Source of the DNA: Sulfurovum sp.
GTDB taxonomy: Bacteria; Campylobacterota; Campylobacteria; Campylobacterales; Sulfurovaceae
Direction of reading: 5' to 3'
DNA length: 64,000 bases
Assembly: GCA_027068435.1 (NCBI GenBank)
Contig: JAMOTA010000037.1
Span: 48,589 to 112,588, forward strand
The notes below the pieces were generated by a model. The model was not told the origin of the DNA. It saw nothing but the letters and a program-made list of their open reading frames with translations, and ran no database searches. Below are positions 19,201-27,725 of the stretch, piece by piece (within the stretch, counting starts at the first letter, position 1; each line of letters opens with the position of its first letter). Both the position numbers and the translations under genes were made by a program.

Positions 19201-21496
19201 AGCCATAGAGATGGAGTATGCTAAAGTAACGCCATCTAAAAAGCGTGTAGCACTTAAAGTAAAAACAGACAGAGAGACAGCACTACTTATCTCTGTAGTT
19301 GATAGCGGGATTTTAGGTATAACAGAACAAAAACCACCTAAAATGTTTGATTATTTTAACCCACAAATAGATAAAAAACTTCTCTATTTTGATCTTTATG
19401 ATGAGGTGATGCAGTATTTAACTGAGGGTAATGTAGTGGCTTTTGGTTCAGGAGCTATGGAAGTACTGCAAAGAAGAAAGAAACACTTAGCCCCACAAAA
19501 TACAAAGAGGGTAAAACCTTTTATGTTGTGGTCACATATTATTTATACACAAAACAAAGAAGCAACGCTAGAGCTAGAGATACCAGACTTCAATGGAAAA
19601 GCGACGATAGTAGTAGTAGCAGTAAATGAAAACGCCATAGGTGTGAAGGCAGATGATATAGTCGTTAAAGATGACATTATGATAAAACCCTCTTATCCAA
19701 GATTTCTTCTTAAAGGAGATAGTATAGAAGTACCTATATGTATCTTCAATACCACTAATAAGCCATGTAAGGTTAGTTTACAGAGTGACTTCTCTTTTAA
19801 CTTTAATTTAGAGTTTAACCAAGAACCAGTAACGATACCAGCTAATGCTTCTAAAGTTGTAACGGCTAAACTTAAAGCTCTAAAAGTGGGTAATGGAAGT
19901 ATAGAACTTAGTACTACTATGAATGGGAGTAGGTTTAGTAAGTCTGTTGAGTTGGCTGTTATGACTCCATATACACTAGAAACACTACTCTTTCAAGATA
20001 CAACAAGTAGTAAAAGAAGCATTAGCATACCTAAAAAGTTTGATAAAGCAAAGGTATTGGTAAGCCTTTCAAACAACTTGCTAGGACAGTTACGTGGAGA
20101 CTTAAAGTACTTAGTGAGTTACCCTTATGGATGTGTAGAACAGACAAGCTCTAAGATAGCTTCACTCTACTACAGTCAACCTTTTATGAAAGATGACAGT
20201 CTATTGGGTGATGCAGATAACTTTATAAGACAAGGAGTAAAAAAGCTCTCAAGTATGCAAAACTGGCAAGGTGAGTTTTCGTATTGGGAAGAGGGAGGAT
20301 ATGTAGAACCTTATGCTTCACTTTATGCTACAGAAGTACTGTTAGAGCTTGATGGGGTAGGATATACTTTAGAAAGTAGTGTCAAAGAGAGAGCGATTAA
20401 AGCACTTAAAAGTATTGTAAATGGTAAATCATTGAGTGTATCGTATGGAAATAATAACAGACTATATGCTGCTTATATACTCTCACTTTATAATGAACTT
20501 GATATGAGTATGGCAAATATGCTTTACGATAAAAAATATTATAAACAATACTATTTCTCATGGTTTTACATGGCAATAATCTTTAAAAACTTACACCAAG
20601 ATGAACTAGCAAATAGACTCTATGAGGGAGTTGCTAAGATAAGTTTAGCTCAGATAAAAGAGCTAGATTATAGTAAAATGCAAAACGATAGTTTCACTTC
20701 AAAAAGTAGAGATATGTTTTTGTTTCTTTACTTAAATGCAAAATATTTTACAAAGAATAAAGAAGATTATAATTTAGCAAAAAAACAGTTTTCAAAATTA
20801 TATTCAACTCATGAAAAAGCGATGGTATTTAAAGCTATAAGTACTTACCTTGGTAATGCAGTGCATCAAAAAATGCGTGTGGCATTAACACTTAACAGCA
20901 AAACAAAAGAGTACCAAAAGACGGTTGTTTTTACAGAAAATCTTGAAGATAACAACATAATCATAACAGCAAACTCAGGTGTAGTAAACTATAGTATAGA
21001 GGTTTATAAACCTCTTCCTAAAGTAGTTAAAAACAAGCTCTCTACACAAAAAGATTTAAGTTTAAAAAGAGAGTTTATAGATGTAGATGGTAAAAAAGTT
21101 GATTTAAAAGATTTAGAACAAGGAAGTAAAATCTACAGCAAAGTAACCATAGCCAACTACCCTAAAATGAAAAATGTAGTACTCTCACAACGTATTCCTG
21201 CTTGTATGGATATTGTGAACACTAGAGTATTCAAATCAGAAAATATACCATTTCAAGATGAAAATCTTCTCTTAGACTATAAAGACATTAGAGATGATAG
21301 AGTTTTATACTTTATACATTTAAGTAAACAAAAAAGTAAAGATATGCCCAATAAAACAGTTATCTATACACCACTTATTGTTACAACAGTGGGTGAGTGT
21401 AAGCTTCCTGCTGTAACTATTGAGATGATGTATAACAGTAGGGTGAGTAATTATGCTAAAGAGATGCAGAATATTGTAGTAAAGCCTAAAAAATAG
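16211..21496 (+). CDS. Alpha-2-macroglobulin family protein with intact thioester
   Basis: A giant envelope protein of 1761 residues. I choose the ATG at 16211 because the upstream ATG at 16172 lies in the promoter and has no ribosome site. The start gives a clean signal peptide (MLKIVLFFLFTLLSFS). There is no lipobox Cys, so unlike E. coli YfhM it is probably soluble in the periplasm. The thioester motif GCVEQ is present (Cys codon 20132-20134, residue 1308), inside PYGCVEQTSSK. These proteins trap attacking proteases covalently. The usual partner, penicillin-binding protein PbpC, is not next to it. Confidence 0.93.
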   Translation: MLKIVLFFLFTLLSFSETLTVTNKTIVNNKSILVSSSSHLFDTHTLYTHKALIECSPSIDVVYKIRSSKKLELIPQEPWMSGVKYECKLNTQYFNTQKSYTFSFETAPFGLNDYHYFEKEKLLRLEFNDKVKLSTFKENVKLYKLYNLAKTELKYSISTLDTKVILLKVNEPVESKVELHLTLGLKSASGKSLRKPLLKQLGDGRKTEVKLNAKRKAMEFEDAPIIVAKDDGSFAIRIFFDDTFYNKPVKEFMSIEGLEYFSIKKDIYLDSVDRKRYNISDSYYYVEIVSKDFKPNSEYKVILHKGLSHYKELKEDKVFTFQTGDRKRNISFNETKPYISNLGEIGFSSINIDRATVLVEKITDDNYRYFINYNEGVLKNAQKFTKEVFSKDISLDNPKNVLQKQKILLKDLDYAKYGVYKITIKYEDKDFNGEVIDKSASKVIFVSDIGMSVNLSDNQAFVSLLKLSNGQPIANAKVDLYSKNNTFITSAISSKDGVAILDKRALINKEPKAIIVSTTNDKSFLLLKESLNDVNYASRKELEERYQAFVYFQSNILRPLGKIHALISVKDRDFISANKIPVKVTLSKLHEETIYEKVYTTDAFGLIDFSFKMEDYHKTGAYLLNVTLGNMSIGKKIIDIEAFMPPKIENSIKTDKTTYTTNEYVETRIASEYLFGAPSSFLSGKVNYTATAFDYSNDDYKGYTFTNTNLDKENELLYINIIQDIMLDAKGEASVVLPCKTQQKVPSILKAMIGVTIMDDTQPVSTYKEVVIYPYKSLVGLKVEQLSVTSGESLVAKTVLLDPLHNRKIQRDLTVIVKKIDWYYNYSNGHYNWEKEIRVVDTFVVPSNEEFSREMLENGNFILEVHDRLERHSASMDFEVTGWGYTNISPKDNLKKVEIHFEDRLYKKGDTIDVSLKSPIVEGRVLLTLEGEKVLWHKSISLHKGVAQVKVPLVQNFARGLYLHATAIRNTDTQASLIPFRAMGYAFVKADRMSQNIAIEMEYAKVTPSKKRVALKVKTDRETALLISVVDSGILGITEQKPPKMFDYFNPQIDKKLLYFDLYDEVMQYLTEGNVVAFGSGAMEVLQRRKKHLAPQNTKRVKPFMLWSHIIYTQNKEATLELEIPDFNGKATIVVVAVNENAIGVKADDIVVKDDIMIKPSYPRFLLKGDSIEVPICIFNTTNKPCKVSLQSDFSFNFNLEFNQEPVTIPANASKVVTAKLKALKVGNGSIELSTTMNGSRFSKSVELAVMTPYTLETLLFQDTTSSKRSISIPKKFDKAKVLVSLSNNLLGQLRGDLKYLVSYPYGCVEQTSSKIASLYYSQPFMKDDSLLGDADNFIRQGVKKLSSMQNWQGEFSYWEEGGYVEPYASLYATEVLLELDGVGYTLESSVKERAIKALKSIVNGKSLSVSYGNNNRLYAAYILSLYNELDMSMANMLYDKKYYKQYYFSWFYMAIIFKNLHQDELANRLYEGVAKISLAQIKELDYSKMQNDSFTSKSRDMFLFLYLNAKYFTKNKEDYNLAKKQFSKLYSTHEKAMVFKAISTYLGNAVHQKMRVALTLNSKTKEYQKTVVFTENLEDNNIIITANSGVVNYSIEVYKPLPKVVKNKLSTQKDLSLKREFIDVDGKKVDLKDLEQGSKIYSKVTIANYPKMKNVVLSQRIPACMDIVNTRVFKSENIPFQDENLLLDYKDIRDDRVLYFIHLSKQKSKDMPNKTVIYTPLIVTTVGECKLPAVTIEMMYNSRVSNYAKEMQNIVVKPKK

Positions 21497-21567
21497 TTTA
21501 GAAAGTTTAAGTAAAAAAAAGGTCTTTACTTGATATTATTTGATATTACTTTTATAAAGGGAATAAA

Positions 21568-21948
21568 ATGTTCTTAAAATTTTTTTCAATAATATTACTG
21601 ACTCTATTGGTCACTGTTACTATTTCATTAGCAGGTAATACAAAACAGTTAAATAGTTTAGCAGGAGAGCAACAGATGCTTTCAAAAAAGATTGCTAATG
21701 AATATAGTAAAAAGAGTAAAAATCTTAATATTCTAAATACAGTTAAAGCACTAGAGATAGGACAAAATAGATTGAAAAAGGTTGCTGTTCACAATGCTGA
21801 GATTAACAATTTATTTCACTTTTTAACTATCTGTATTGATGAGATGAAAGTACTTGTTAAAAAACCATATTCAACTAAAAATGCTAAAAAGATAGTAGAA
21901 CTTGCTGTCTCTATCTCTGAGGGAAGTCGTTATATTGCAAAAGCATAA
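21568..21948 (+). CDS. Secreted stand-alone PilJ/NarX-type N-terminal sensor domain
   Basis: A 126-residue protein with a signal peptide (about residues 1-22, ending SLAG). The mature part has LNSLAGEQQMLSKKIANEY, the RQRMLS-like motif of type IV pilus chemotaxis transducer N-terminal domains and NarX/NarQ sensors. These four-helix domains normally sit in front of a membrane anchor and signalling domains; here nothing follows. It may be a periplasmic binding module that works with another receptor. It lies 71 bases after the macroglobulin gene and 11 before yaeQ. Confidence 0.65.
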   Translation: MFLKFFSIILLTLLVTVTISLAGNTKQLNSLAGEQQMLSKKIANEYSKKSKNLNILNTVKALEIGQNRLKKVAVHNAEINNLFHFLTICIDEMKVLVKKPYSTKNAKKIVELAVSISEGSRYIAKA

Positions 21949-21959
21949 AGGTATAAAAT

Positions 21960-22496
21960 ATGGCAACTAAAGCAACCATTTGTAAAGCACTACTAAACAT
22001 TGCAAATATGGATAGTCACTACTATGCAGAACATAATTTAACTATGGCAAAACACCCCTCTGAAACTGACCTTCGTCTTATGATAAGACTCATAGCTTTT
22101 ATACTCAATGCCGATGAAGATTTGGTTTTTACTAAAGGTATCTCACAAGACGATGAACCCGATTTGTGGAAAAAGTCTTTAGGTGGAGAGATAGAATTAT
22201 GGATAGACTTAGGACAACCCGATACAAAGCGTATTAAAAAAGCGTGTGGTCGTTCAGAACAAGTTATTATCTACACTTATCAAGAGGGGATGGCAAATGC
22301 ATGGTGGAAAAGCATTGAGACTTCACTCACACGCTTTTCAAATCTTAAAGTTGTTTATATTGAGAGTGAAGATGATTTGGAGAAACTTTTTAAACGTGCT
22401 ATGAATTTACAAGCAAATATTTGTGATGGTGAACTTACACTGATGGAAGATGAGCTAAGTGTGCTTATAAAAGAAAATATTTGGATGCAAAGTTAA
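21960..22496 (+). CDS. YaeQ family protein
   Basis: A 178-residue YaeQ homologue: MATKATICKALLNIANMDSHYYAEHNLTMAKHPSE at the start and GGEIELWIDLGQPD in the middle match the family. The fold is a divergent PD-(D/E)XK nuclease. No reaction has been proven; old reports linked it to RfaH function. It is probably cotranscribed with the short sensor-domain gene 11 bases upstream. Confidence 0.9.
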   Translation: MATKATICKALLNIANMDSHYYAEHNLTMAKHPSETDLRLMIRLIAFILNADEDLVFTKGISQDDEPDLWKKSLGGEIELWIDLGQPDTKRIKKACGRSEQVIIYTYQEGMANAWWKSIETSLTRFSNLKVVYIESEDDLEKLFKRAMNLQANICDGELTLMEDELSVLIKENIWMQS

Positions 22497-22506
22497 ACAA
22501 AGTAGT

Positions 22507-22515
22507 TGCTATAAT
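22507..22515 (+). promoter_or_regulatory. Extended -10 promoter (TGC-TATAAT)
   Basis: TGC-TATAAT lies 17 bases before the ATG at 22533, just after the yaeQ stop, giving the FAD oxidoreductase its own promoter. Confidence 0.55.
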
Positions 22516-22532
22516 AATTAAAGTGAGAATAG

Positions 22533-23660
22533 ATGCCTAAAATATATGATACTGTTATTATCGGGTCAGGTATAGCAGGGTGTTGTTCTGCTTATGCTCT
22601 GCAACAAAAAGGACAAAACGTTCTAGTACTAGATAGAAGTGCAGTAGCTGCTTCTGGTGGTTCTGGTGCTGCGGGGGCTTTTGTCTCTCCTAAAATAGGA
22701 AAAGGCTCTGTTCTTCAAACCTTAACCAATGAAGCTTTTGAATATGCTAAAAGTTTTTACCTTCAATACTTTCCTAAAGACTTTTACCAAACAGGAGTTA
22801 TACGCATACCTAAAGATGCAGATGATACTGAAAAATTCCCACTCTACGAAGCATTTAATAACACAACTTATAGAAAAATAACACAACAAGCATTAACTAA
22901 ACTAGGCATAAACAATAGTGATGAGAGTTTCATGTTCGATGAAGCAGGTGTCTGTGATGCTCCTCAAATGTGTAGGGCTATTTTAGAAAAAGTACCTTTT
23001 ATGCAGATAGATGTAGAGCGTTTAGCATGGGATGGTGAGTACTGGCAGATAGAAAGTAGTTTAAACGATAGCTTAACCATACGTGCCAAAAACATCGTAC
23101 TCTCTACTGGGTACCAAAATGAACTTTTTGATATGCGTTACATGGGTGTAAAAGGTACTTGGGGGTCTCGTGGAGACTATGTAAGTAGTTTAGACTTAAA
23201 TGTGAGTATGCATAAAAGCATTTCAGTCTCTGCCAATATAGAGGGGATAGTAAAGTTAGGTGCAACACATGTTAAGTCTAAAGAGCCATGTAAAATATGT
23301 AATGGTCAGCCACTAAGTAGCCTTTTTGAGAAAGCCTCGGAGATGGTAGATACTAGCGATTTTGTACTCAAAGAGACTTTTTGTGGAATGCGTTCAGGCT
23401 CTAAAGACTACTTTCCACTGGTAGGAAAAGTGATAGATGTACCTTTCATGTTGGAGAATTATCCTAAGATACTAAGAGGTGCAAAACCAGAGATTGAACA
23501 TATACCAAATCTTTATATCTGTAATGGACTTGGAGGACGTGGATTTGTTTTTGCTCCCCTAATGGCAGAGCAGCTCTCCAAGCTAATAGTAGAGAAACAA
23601 GAGATAGACAAACGCATAAACCCTGATAGATTGTTTTTAAAATGGTGTAGAAAGCTGTAG
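22533..23660 (+). CDS. FAD-dependent oxidoreductase, MnmC C-domain-like
   Basis: A 375-residue DAO-family protein. The dinucleotide-binding motif VIIGSGIAGCCSAYALQQKG is at the N-terminus, followed by ASGGSGAAGAFVSPKIGKG, which resembles the FAD domain of MnmC. The C-terminus has NGLGGRGFVFAPLMAEQL, typical of this fold. MnmC(o) oxidises carboxymethylaminomethyl-uridine in tRNA to the aminomethyl form; here the methyltransferase half is absent. An amino-acid oxidase role cannot be ruled out. Neighbouring genes also encode tRNA or protein modification enzymes. Confidence 0.7.
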   Translation: MPKIYDTVIIGSGIAGCCSAYALQQKGQNVLVLDRSAVAASGGSGAAGAFVSPKIGKGSVLQTLTNEAFEYAKSFYLQYFPKDFYQTGVIRIPKDADDTEKFPLYEAFNNTTYRKITQQALTKLGINNSDESFMFDEAGVCDAPQMCRAILEKVPFMQIDVERLAWDGEYWQIESSLNDSLTIRAKNIVLSTGYQNELFDMRYMGVKGTWGSRGDYVSSLDLNVSMHKSISVSANIEGIVKLGATHVKSKEPCKICNGQPLSSLFEKASEMVDTSDFVLKETFCGMRSGSKDYFPLVGKVIDVPFMLENYPKILRGAKPEIEHIPNLYICNGLGGRGFVFAPLMAEQLSKLIVEKQEIDKRINPDRLFLKWCRKL

Positions 23661-23681
23661 TGTAGTCAACATATTAAACTA

Positions 23682-24443
23682 CTAAGAGCGTGATGTTTCT
23701 GATGATTGCCAATGAGGTTCTTTAGATACATGTGGGAAGCCATCTAGCATCTCTTGGGGTTGGAAATTTGGTTTGTAGGCAAAGGCTTTACAGCCATCTA
23801 CCCAATAGCCCAAGTATATCCATGGAAGTTCAAGTATAGTGGCTAACTGTATTTGGTAGAGTAGTGAGTAGGTTCCTAGTGAGAGAGATGCATAATCTGG
23901 GTCATAAAAAAAGTAGATAGAAGAGATACCATCGTCTAAAATGTCTATAAGATCAACACCTACAAGTTTTCCATCTATGATGTAAAGTACCTCTTTCCCA
24001 AAGTCACTTGCTCCATCTACAAAGTTTTCATGGTACTCTCTTTGAGATATGTTGCGGTGTGTCCATCCATCTTTTTGATGTTTAAAATTGTGATATTTAT
24101 TATATAAATCTAAATGTGCAGTGGTAAGTGTAGGTGTTTGCACGATAATTTCTGTGTTTTTATTCCGTTTAATAGATTTCTTTTGGGATTTAGTATAATG
24201 ATAGTCGTTAACATTGATACGAATACTTTTACAAGCATTACATCCTTGACAAATAGGATGAAAAAAGTACTTTCCAAAACGTCTCCATCCTCTATCAATA
24301 ACAGCAGTAGCAAATGTTTTAGAGGCATTGTTAACATACTTATAGTTCATGCGTACCATTTTATCTGGTAAATACGCACACTCATAATCGAGCATAGAAA
24401 AATCTGTTGATAGTGGGTTTAATATATCTTGTTTTTTGTTCAT
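23682..24443 (-). CDS. bpt: Aspartate/glutamate leucyltransferase (Bpt/ATE family)
   Basis: I place the start at the ATG of MNKKQDILNP (253 residues), not 24 codons upstream, because a -10 box sits just before it and the longer form would overlap the divergent gene. The family motifs CQGCNACKSIRI and, further on, YLGYWVDGCKAFAYKPNF are clear. Bpt attaches Leu to N-terminal Asp/Glu so that ClpS/ClpAP degrades the protein (N-end rule). There is no ribosome site in front of the ATG; the mRNA appears leaderless. Confidence 0.9.
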   Translation of the reverse strand: MNKKQDILNPLSTDFSMLDYECAYLPDKMVRMNYKYVNNASKTFATAVIDRGWRRFGKYFFHPICQGCNACKSIRINVNDYHYTKSQKKSIKRNKNTEIIVQTPTLTTAHLDLYNKYHNFKHQKDGWTHRNISQREYHENFVDGASDFGKEVLYIIDGKLVGVDLIDILDDGISSIYFFYDPDYASLSLGTYSLLYQIQLATILELPWIYLGYWVDGCKAFAYKPNFQPQEMLDGFPHVSKEPHWQSSETSRS

Positions 24444-24450
24444 AATCGCG

Positions 24451-24456
24451 ATTATA
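24451..24456 (-). promoter_or_regulatory. -10 box giving a leaderless bpt mRNA
   Basis: On the minus strand TATAAT is followed by seven bases (CGCGATT) and then the bpt ATG. Transcription should begin at or next to the A of the start codon. The box sits next to the palindrome TAATCGCGATTA. Confidence 0.55.
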
Positions 24457-24496
24457 CTCAAATTATTGTAAAATTCATTAAAAATAGAGGGTATAT

Positions 24497-25192
24497 ATGT
24501 TTCTTTATCAACCAATATCAGGGTATTGCTACAATAGTGACTCTATTTTTCTTTATGATTTCATATCTTCTTTTAATCCCAAGGGGTCTTTGCTTGATGT
24601 AGGGTGTGGTGTAGGTATTATCTCACTTTTACTAAACCATGACTTCAACATAGAAACAAGTATTATAGACAAGCAAGAGGTAATGCTTAATTATGCTATA
24701 CATAATTATAGACTTAATCAATATGATATTAAAAGTCATTTAGGTGATTTTACACAGTTTTCTACACAAGAGAAGTTTGATTATATCGTCTCAAATCCAC
24801 CTTTTTATGACCCTCGTGTACAGCAGAGTGAAAACACTCATCTTAATATTGCACGTTATTCTCATCATTTACCTATAGAAGATTTTGTTAAAAAAGTAAA
24901 AAAACTTCTAAAACCAAGAGGTTATTTTATTTTTTGTTATGATGCAAAGCAAGTAGATTTACTTTTGCATTTTTTACAAAAACATGGTATAACACCTGAA
25001 AAGATGCAATTTGTTCATGCAAAACTAGACAAAGAGTCTAAGCTTGTAATGATCTCTGCACGTATGGGTTCTAAGGCTATGATGAAAATATTACCGCCGT
25101 TGGTAGTATTTGATGATACAAATAAGTATAGAAAAAATGTACAAGATCTATTTGATAGAGTAAATATATATAGTATAAAAGGTGATTTTTAA
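24497..25192 (+). CDS. tRNA1(Val) adenine-N6 methyltransferase-like (TrmN6 family)
   Basis: A 231-residue class I methyltransferase. It shows the SAM motif LLDVGCGVGIISLLL and the amino-methyltransferase signature SNPPFYDP, typical of COG4123/TrmN6 enzymes that make m6A37 in tRNA-Val. The start MFLYQPISGYCYNSDSIFLYDF also matches. It begins a tight group with the YkgJ-like and TPR genes. Confidence 0.88.
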   Translation: MFLYQPISGYCYNSDSIFLYDFISSFNPKGSLLDVGCGVGIISLLLNHDFNIETSIIDKQEVMLNYAIHNYRLNQYDIKSHLGDFTQFSTQEKFDYIVSNPPFYDPRVQQSENTHLNIARYSHHLPIEDFVKKVKKLLKPRGYFIFCYDAKQVDLLLHFLQKHGITPEKMQFVHAKLDKESKLVMISARMGSKAMMKILPPLVVFDDTNKYRKNVQDLFDRVNIYSIKGDF

Positions 25193-25194
25193 CC

Positions 25195-25569
25195 ATGGAA
25201 TTAATGAAGCATGAACAATACAATTTTAGATTTAACCCTTTAGAGTGTGAAGCTTGTGGTGGTCACTGTTGCACAGGTGAGAGTGGTTATATTTGGGTAA
25301 AATATGAAGAGATTAAAAATATAGCAGCCTATTTGGAGTTAAGTGTTGAAGATTTTGCTACAATGTACTTGAAAAAAGTAAAACATCGTTACTCCTTAAA
25401 AGAGAAAAAACTTGCACCTGATAATTTTGCGTGTGTTTTTTTCGATGAGAGTATAAAGAGATGTTCTATCTATTCTGTACGTCCATCTCAGTGTCGTACA
25501 TTCCCTTTTTGGGAGCAGTTTAAAAATAATGAAGAGGAGGTAAGAAAAGAGTGTCCTGGAATCGTATAA
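25195..25569 (+). CDS. YkgJ-family cysteine cluster protein
   Basis: A 124-residue protein with CEACGGHCC near the N-terminus and a later C-x7-C-x7-C set (ACVFFDESIKRCSIYSVRPSQC region), the Cys pattern of the zinc/iron-chelating YkgJ family. The function is unproven; metal binding is the family expectation. Two bases separate it from the methyltransferase stop, and the next gene overlaps its end by 19 bases. Confidence 0.85.
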   Translation: MELMKHEQYNFRFNPLECEACGGHCCTGESGYIWVKYEEIKNIAAYLELSVEDFATMYLKKVKHRYSLKEKKLAPDNFACVFFDESIKRCSIYSVRPSQCRTFPFWEQFKNNEEEVRKECPGIV

Positions 25570-26804
25570 TAATATCTTTTACAATAATTTTTTATCTCTT
25601 TACTATCATGATTTATGCAAAACCTCAAAATATTATAAGCGATGATGAGCTTATTATTCAAGGACTTCTGTATGAGGAGTATCAAGCCTTTGACCAAAGT
25701 AGAGCAGTCTTTGGTAAACTCTACGACAATACAGGAGATAAAATCTATTTATTTAAAGAGATGACAGCCTCTTTAATGAGTAAAACTAATATCTTAGAGA
25801 GTATTAAACGTTTACAAAATTGGGATAATTTGCACCCAGATACCTTAGAGGTTAAACGCTTGCTTATCCCGCTCTATCTTACGGCAAATTATGTTGCTAA
25901 AGCTAAAGTAGAAGCTGAGTATCTTCTTGAACGCTCAAATGCTGTATTAGATCTGGAACTGGCTTCTAATCCTTTTTTATATGCTGGTGAATTTAAAAGG
26001 GCTTTAGACCTTTTAGCAATGGTGTATGAACAGACATCAAATGAGTCTGTGCTTCTTAAAATGGCTATAATTATGGATGAGTATACAGGTGAGCGTAAGA
26101 AAGCTATACAACTTCTTGAGACACATAGACATATGAATATTGTAGATGATTCATTCTATTTTAAACTTTTAGCACTTTATATGAAAGAGAATGATATTGA
26201 TGGACTTTTAAGTATCTATAAAGTGCTTTATGAAGATGATAAAGAGGATGAATATTTATATAAGATTATTGATGTGTATGCTTACAAAAGAGACCCCTAT
26301 GGTGCGATAGCATTTTTAGAAGAGAGTGGGGATGGTAAGGATATACTCTATGAACTTTATAAAAGAGAAAAACTTTTTACAAAAGCTTTAAAGCTTACAG
26401 ATATACTTTACGAAGAGCAAAAAGATGCAAAATGGATAGCTGAAAAAGCTGTCTTAACTTTTGAAAAATCTGAAGATAAAAATAATAAAAAAATGATAGA
26501 TGAAGTGATATCACATTTTGAAAAAGCAATCAAAATGGGGATAGACGATAGTATGTATTTGAACTATTATGGGTACACGCTTATTGATAAAAATATTGAT
26601 ATTCCAAGAGGAATAGAGGTAATAAAAAGTGCATTATTACAACAACCAGATAATACTTACTATTTAGACTCCTTAGCATGGGGTTACTATAAAGAACACC
26701 AATGTGATAAAGCATATAACACGATGGCTATAGTAGTTAAAGAAGAGGGACTTAGTGAGAGTGAGATTATAGAGCATTGGAATAAGATACAAAATTGTAA
26801 ATAA
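25551..26804 (+). CDS. TPR protein with signal peptide
   Basis: A 417-residue helical-repeat protein. The GTG start at 25551 is chosen because GAGGAGG stands 10 bases before it, inside the YkgJ gene. A hydrophobic N-terminal segment (IIISFTIIFYLFTIMIYA) acts as signal peptide or anchor. Tetratricopeptide-like repeats follow, best seen near the end (YYLDSLAWGYYKEHQCDKAYN). It is probably a periplasmic scaffold; partners are unknown. Confidence 0.82.
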   Translation: MSWNRIIISFTIIFYLFTIMIYAKPQNIISDDELIIQGLLYEEYQAFDQSRAVFGKLYDNTGDKIYLFKEMTASLMSKTNILESIKRLQNWDNLHPDTLEVKRLLIPLYLTANYVAKAKVEAEYLLERSNAVLDLELASNPFLYAGEFKRALDLLAMVYEQTSNESVLLKMAIIMDEYTGERKKAIQLLETHRHMNIVDDSFYFKLLALYMKENDIDGLLSIYKVLYEDDKEDEYLYKIIDVYAYKRDPYGAIAFLEESGDGKDILYELYKREKLFTKALKLTDILYEEQKDAKWIAEKAVLTFEKSEDKNNKKMIDEVISHFEKAIKMGIDDSMYLNYYGYTLIDKNIDIPRGIEVIKSALLQQPDNTYYLDSLAWGYYKEHQCDKAYNTMAIVVKEEGLSESEIIEHWNKIQNCK

Positions 26805-26805
26805 A

Positions 26806-26829
26806 TCTCTATTTTGAGATAAATAGAGA
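26806..26829 (+). terminator. Hairpin after the TPR gene
   Basis: Stem TCTCTATTT / AAATAGAGA with loop TGAGAT, two bases past the stop codon. The T stretch after it is weak (ATACTTTTAG), so termination is only probable. Confidence 0.45.
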
Positions 26830-26841
26830 GATACTTTTAGC

Positions 26842-26847
26842 TATAAT
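26842..26847 (+). promoter_or_regulatory. -10 box (GC-TATAAT) of trpC
   Basis: TATAAT, preceded by AGC, lies 32 bases before the trpC ATG and just after the hairpin of the TPR gene. Confidence 0.5.
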
Positions 26848-26879
26848 GCAAAAAAATTATGAGAAATTAAGGTAAATAG

Positions 26880-27677
26880 ATGGCTCAAATATTAGATGAG
26901 ATTATAAAAAAAACAAAAGCAGATTTAGAAAAAAGAAAAATTGAATATCCTGTTGAGTGGTTAGGACGCTCTTTAGCATTTAATCCTTTTGTACCTAAAG
27001 ATGTACAATCAGCACTTAGATCAACTAAAGAAAATCCTTACCGTATTATTGCAGAAGTAAAAAAAGCAAGTCCTAGTAAAGGGGTTATACGTGAAGATTT
27101 TGACCCTGTTGTTATTGCTCAAGCGTATGAAAAGGGTGGTGCAGATTCACTATCAATTTTAACTGAACCACACTTCTTCCAAGGAGATAAAGAGTATTTG
27201 GGTACTGTGCGTCGTTATGTAAGTTTACCACTGCTAAGAAAAGATTTCATAGTCGATAAATACCAGTTAGTAGAGGCTTTGGCATTTGGTGCAGACTATG
27301 TATTACTTATCGCTATGGCATTGAGTCGTAAAGAGCTTAAAGAGTTACATGATTATGCACTTCATTTAGGTTTAGAGGTACTTGTAGAGGTACACAATAA
27401 AACTGATTTAGTCAAAGCAATCTTTGCTGGAGCTAGTATTATAGGTATTAACCATCGTAACTTAGAGACATTTGAAATGGATATGCGTTTAACAGAAAAA
27501 CTCATCCCCCTGATTCCAAATAGTAAAATAATTGTTGCAGAATCTGGTATTAATGACCATGAAACAGTAGTAGAGATTGCTAAAATGGGTGCAGATGCAT
27601 TTTTAGTAGGTGAGCATTTTATGAGACAAGATGACATTACATCAGCGATAAAAAAAGTAAAATACGGTAACGCATAG
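26880..27677 (+). CDS. trpC: Indole-3-glycerol phosphate synthase
   Basis: TrpC, 265 residues, a TIM barrel that closes the indole ring in tryptophan synthesis. It has [15 protein letters not shown] with the catalytic Glu and Lys, [23 protein letters not shown], and VAESGI. It is not fused to TrpF and no other trp gene is nearby, so the pathway is scattered in this genome. Confidence 0.97.
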   Translation: MAQILDEIIKKTKADLEKRKIEYPVEWLGRSLAFNPFVPKDVQSALRSTKENPYRIIAEVKKASPSKGVIREDFDPVVIAQAYEKGGADSLSILTEPHFFQGDKEYLGTVRRYVSLPLLRKDFIVDKYQLVEALAFGADYVLLIAMALSRKELKELHDYALHLGLEVLVEVHNKTDLVKAIFAGASIIGINHRNLETFEMDMRLTEKLIPLIPNSKIIVAESGINDHETVVEIAKMGADAFLVGEHFMRQDDITSAIKKVKYGNA

Positions 27678-27698
27678 ATATAAAAGAAGAATCATCTA

Positions 27699-27718
27699 AA
27701 GGTGGAATTATCCACCTT
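27699..27718. terminator. Shared hairpin between trpC and yqeY
   Basis: Stem AAGGTGGA / TCCACCTT with loop ATTA, between two convergent genes. T runs are weak on both sides, so it may act in either direction with modest strength. Confidence 0.5.
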
Positions 27719-27725
27719 AGTGACT

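Noticed and set aside
24444..24515. Longer N-terminus of the leucyltransferase
   Set aside because: The promoter lies within this segment and the extension is not like the family start.
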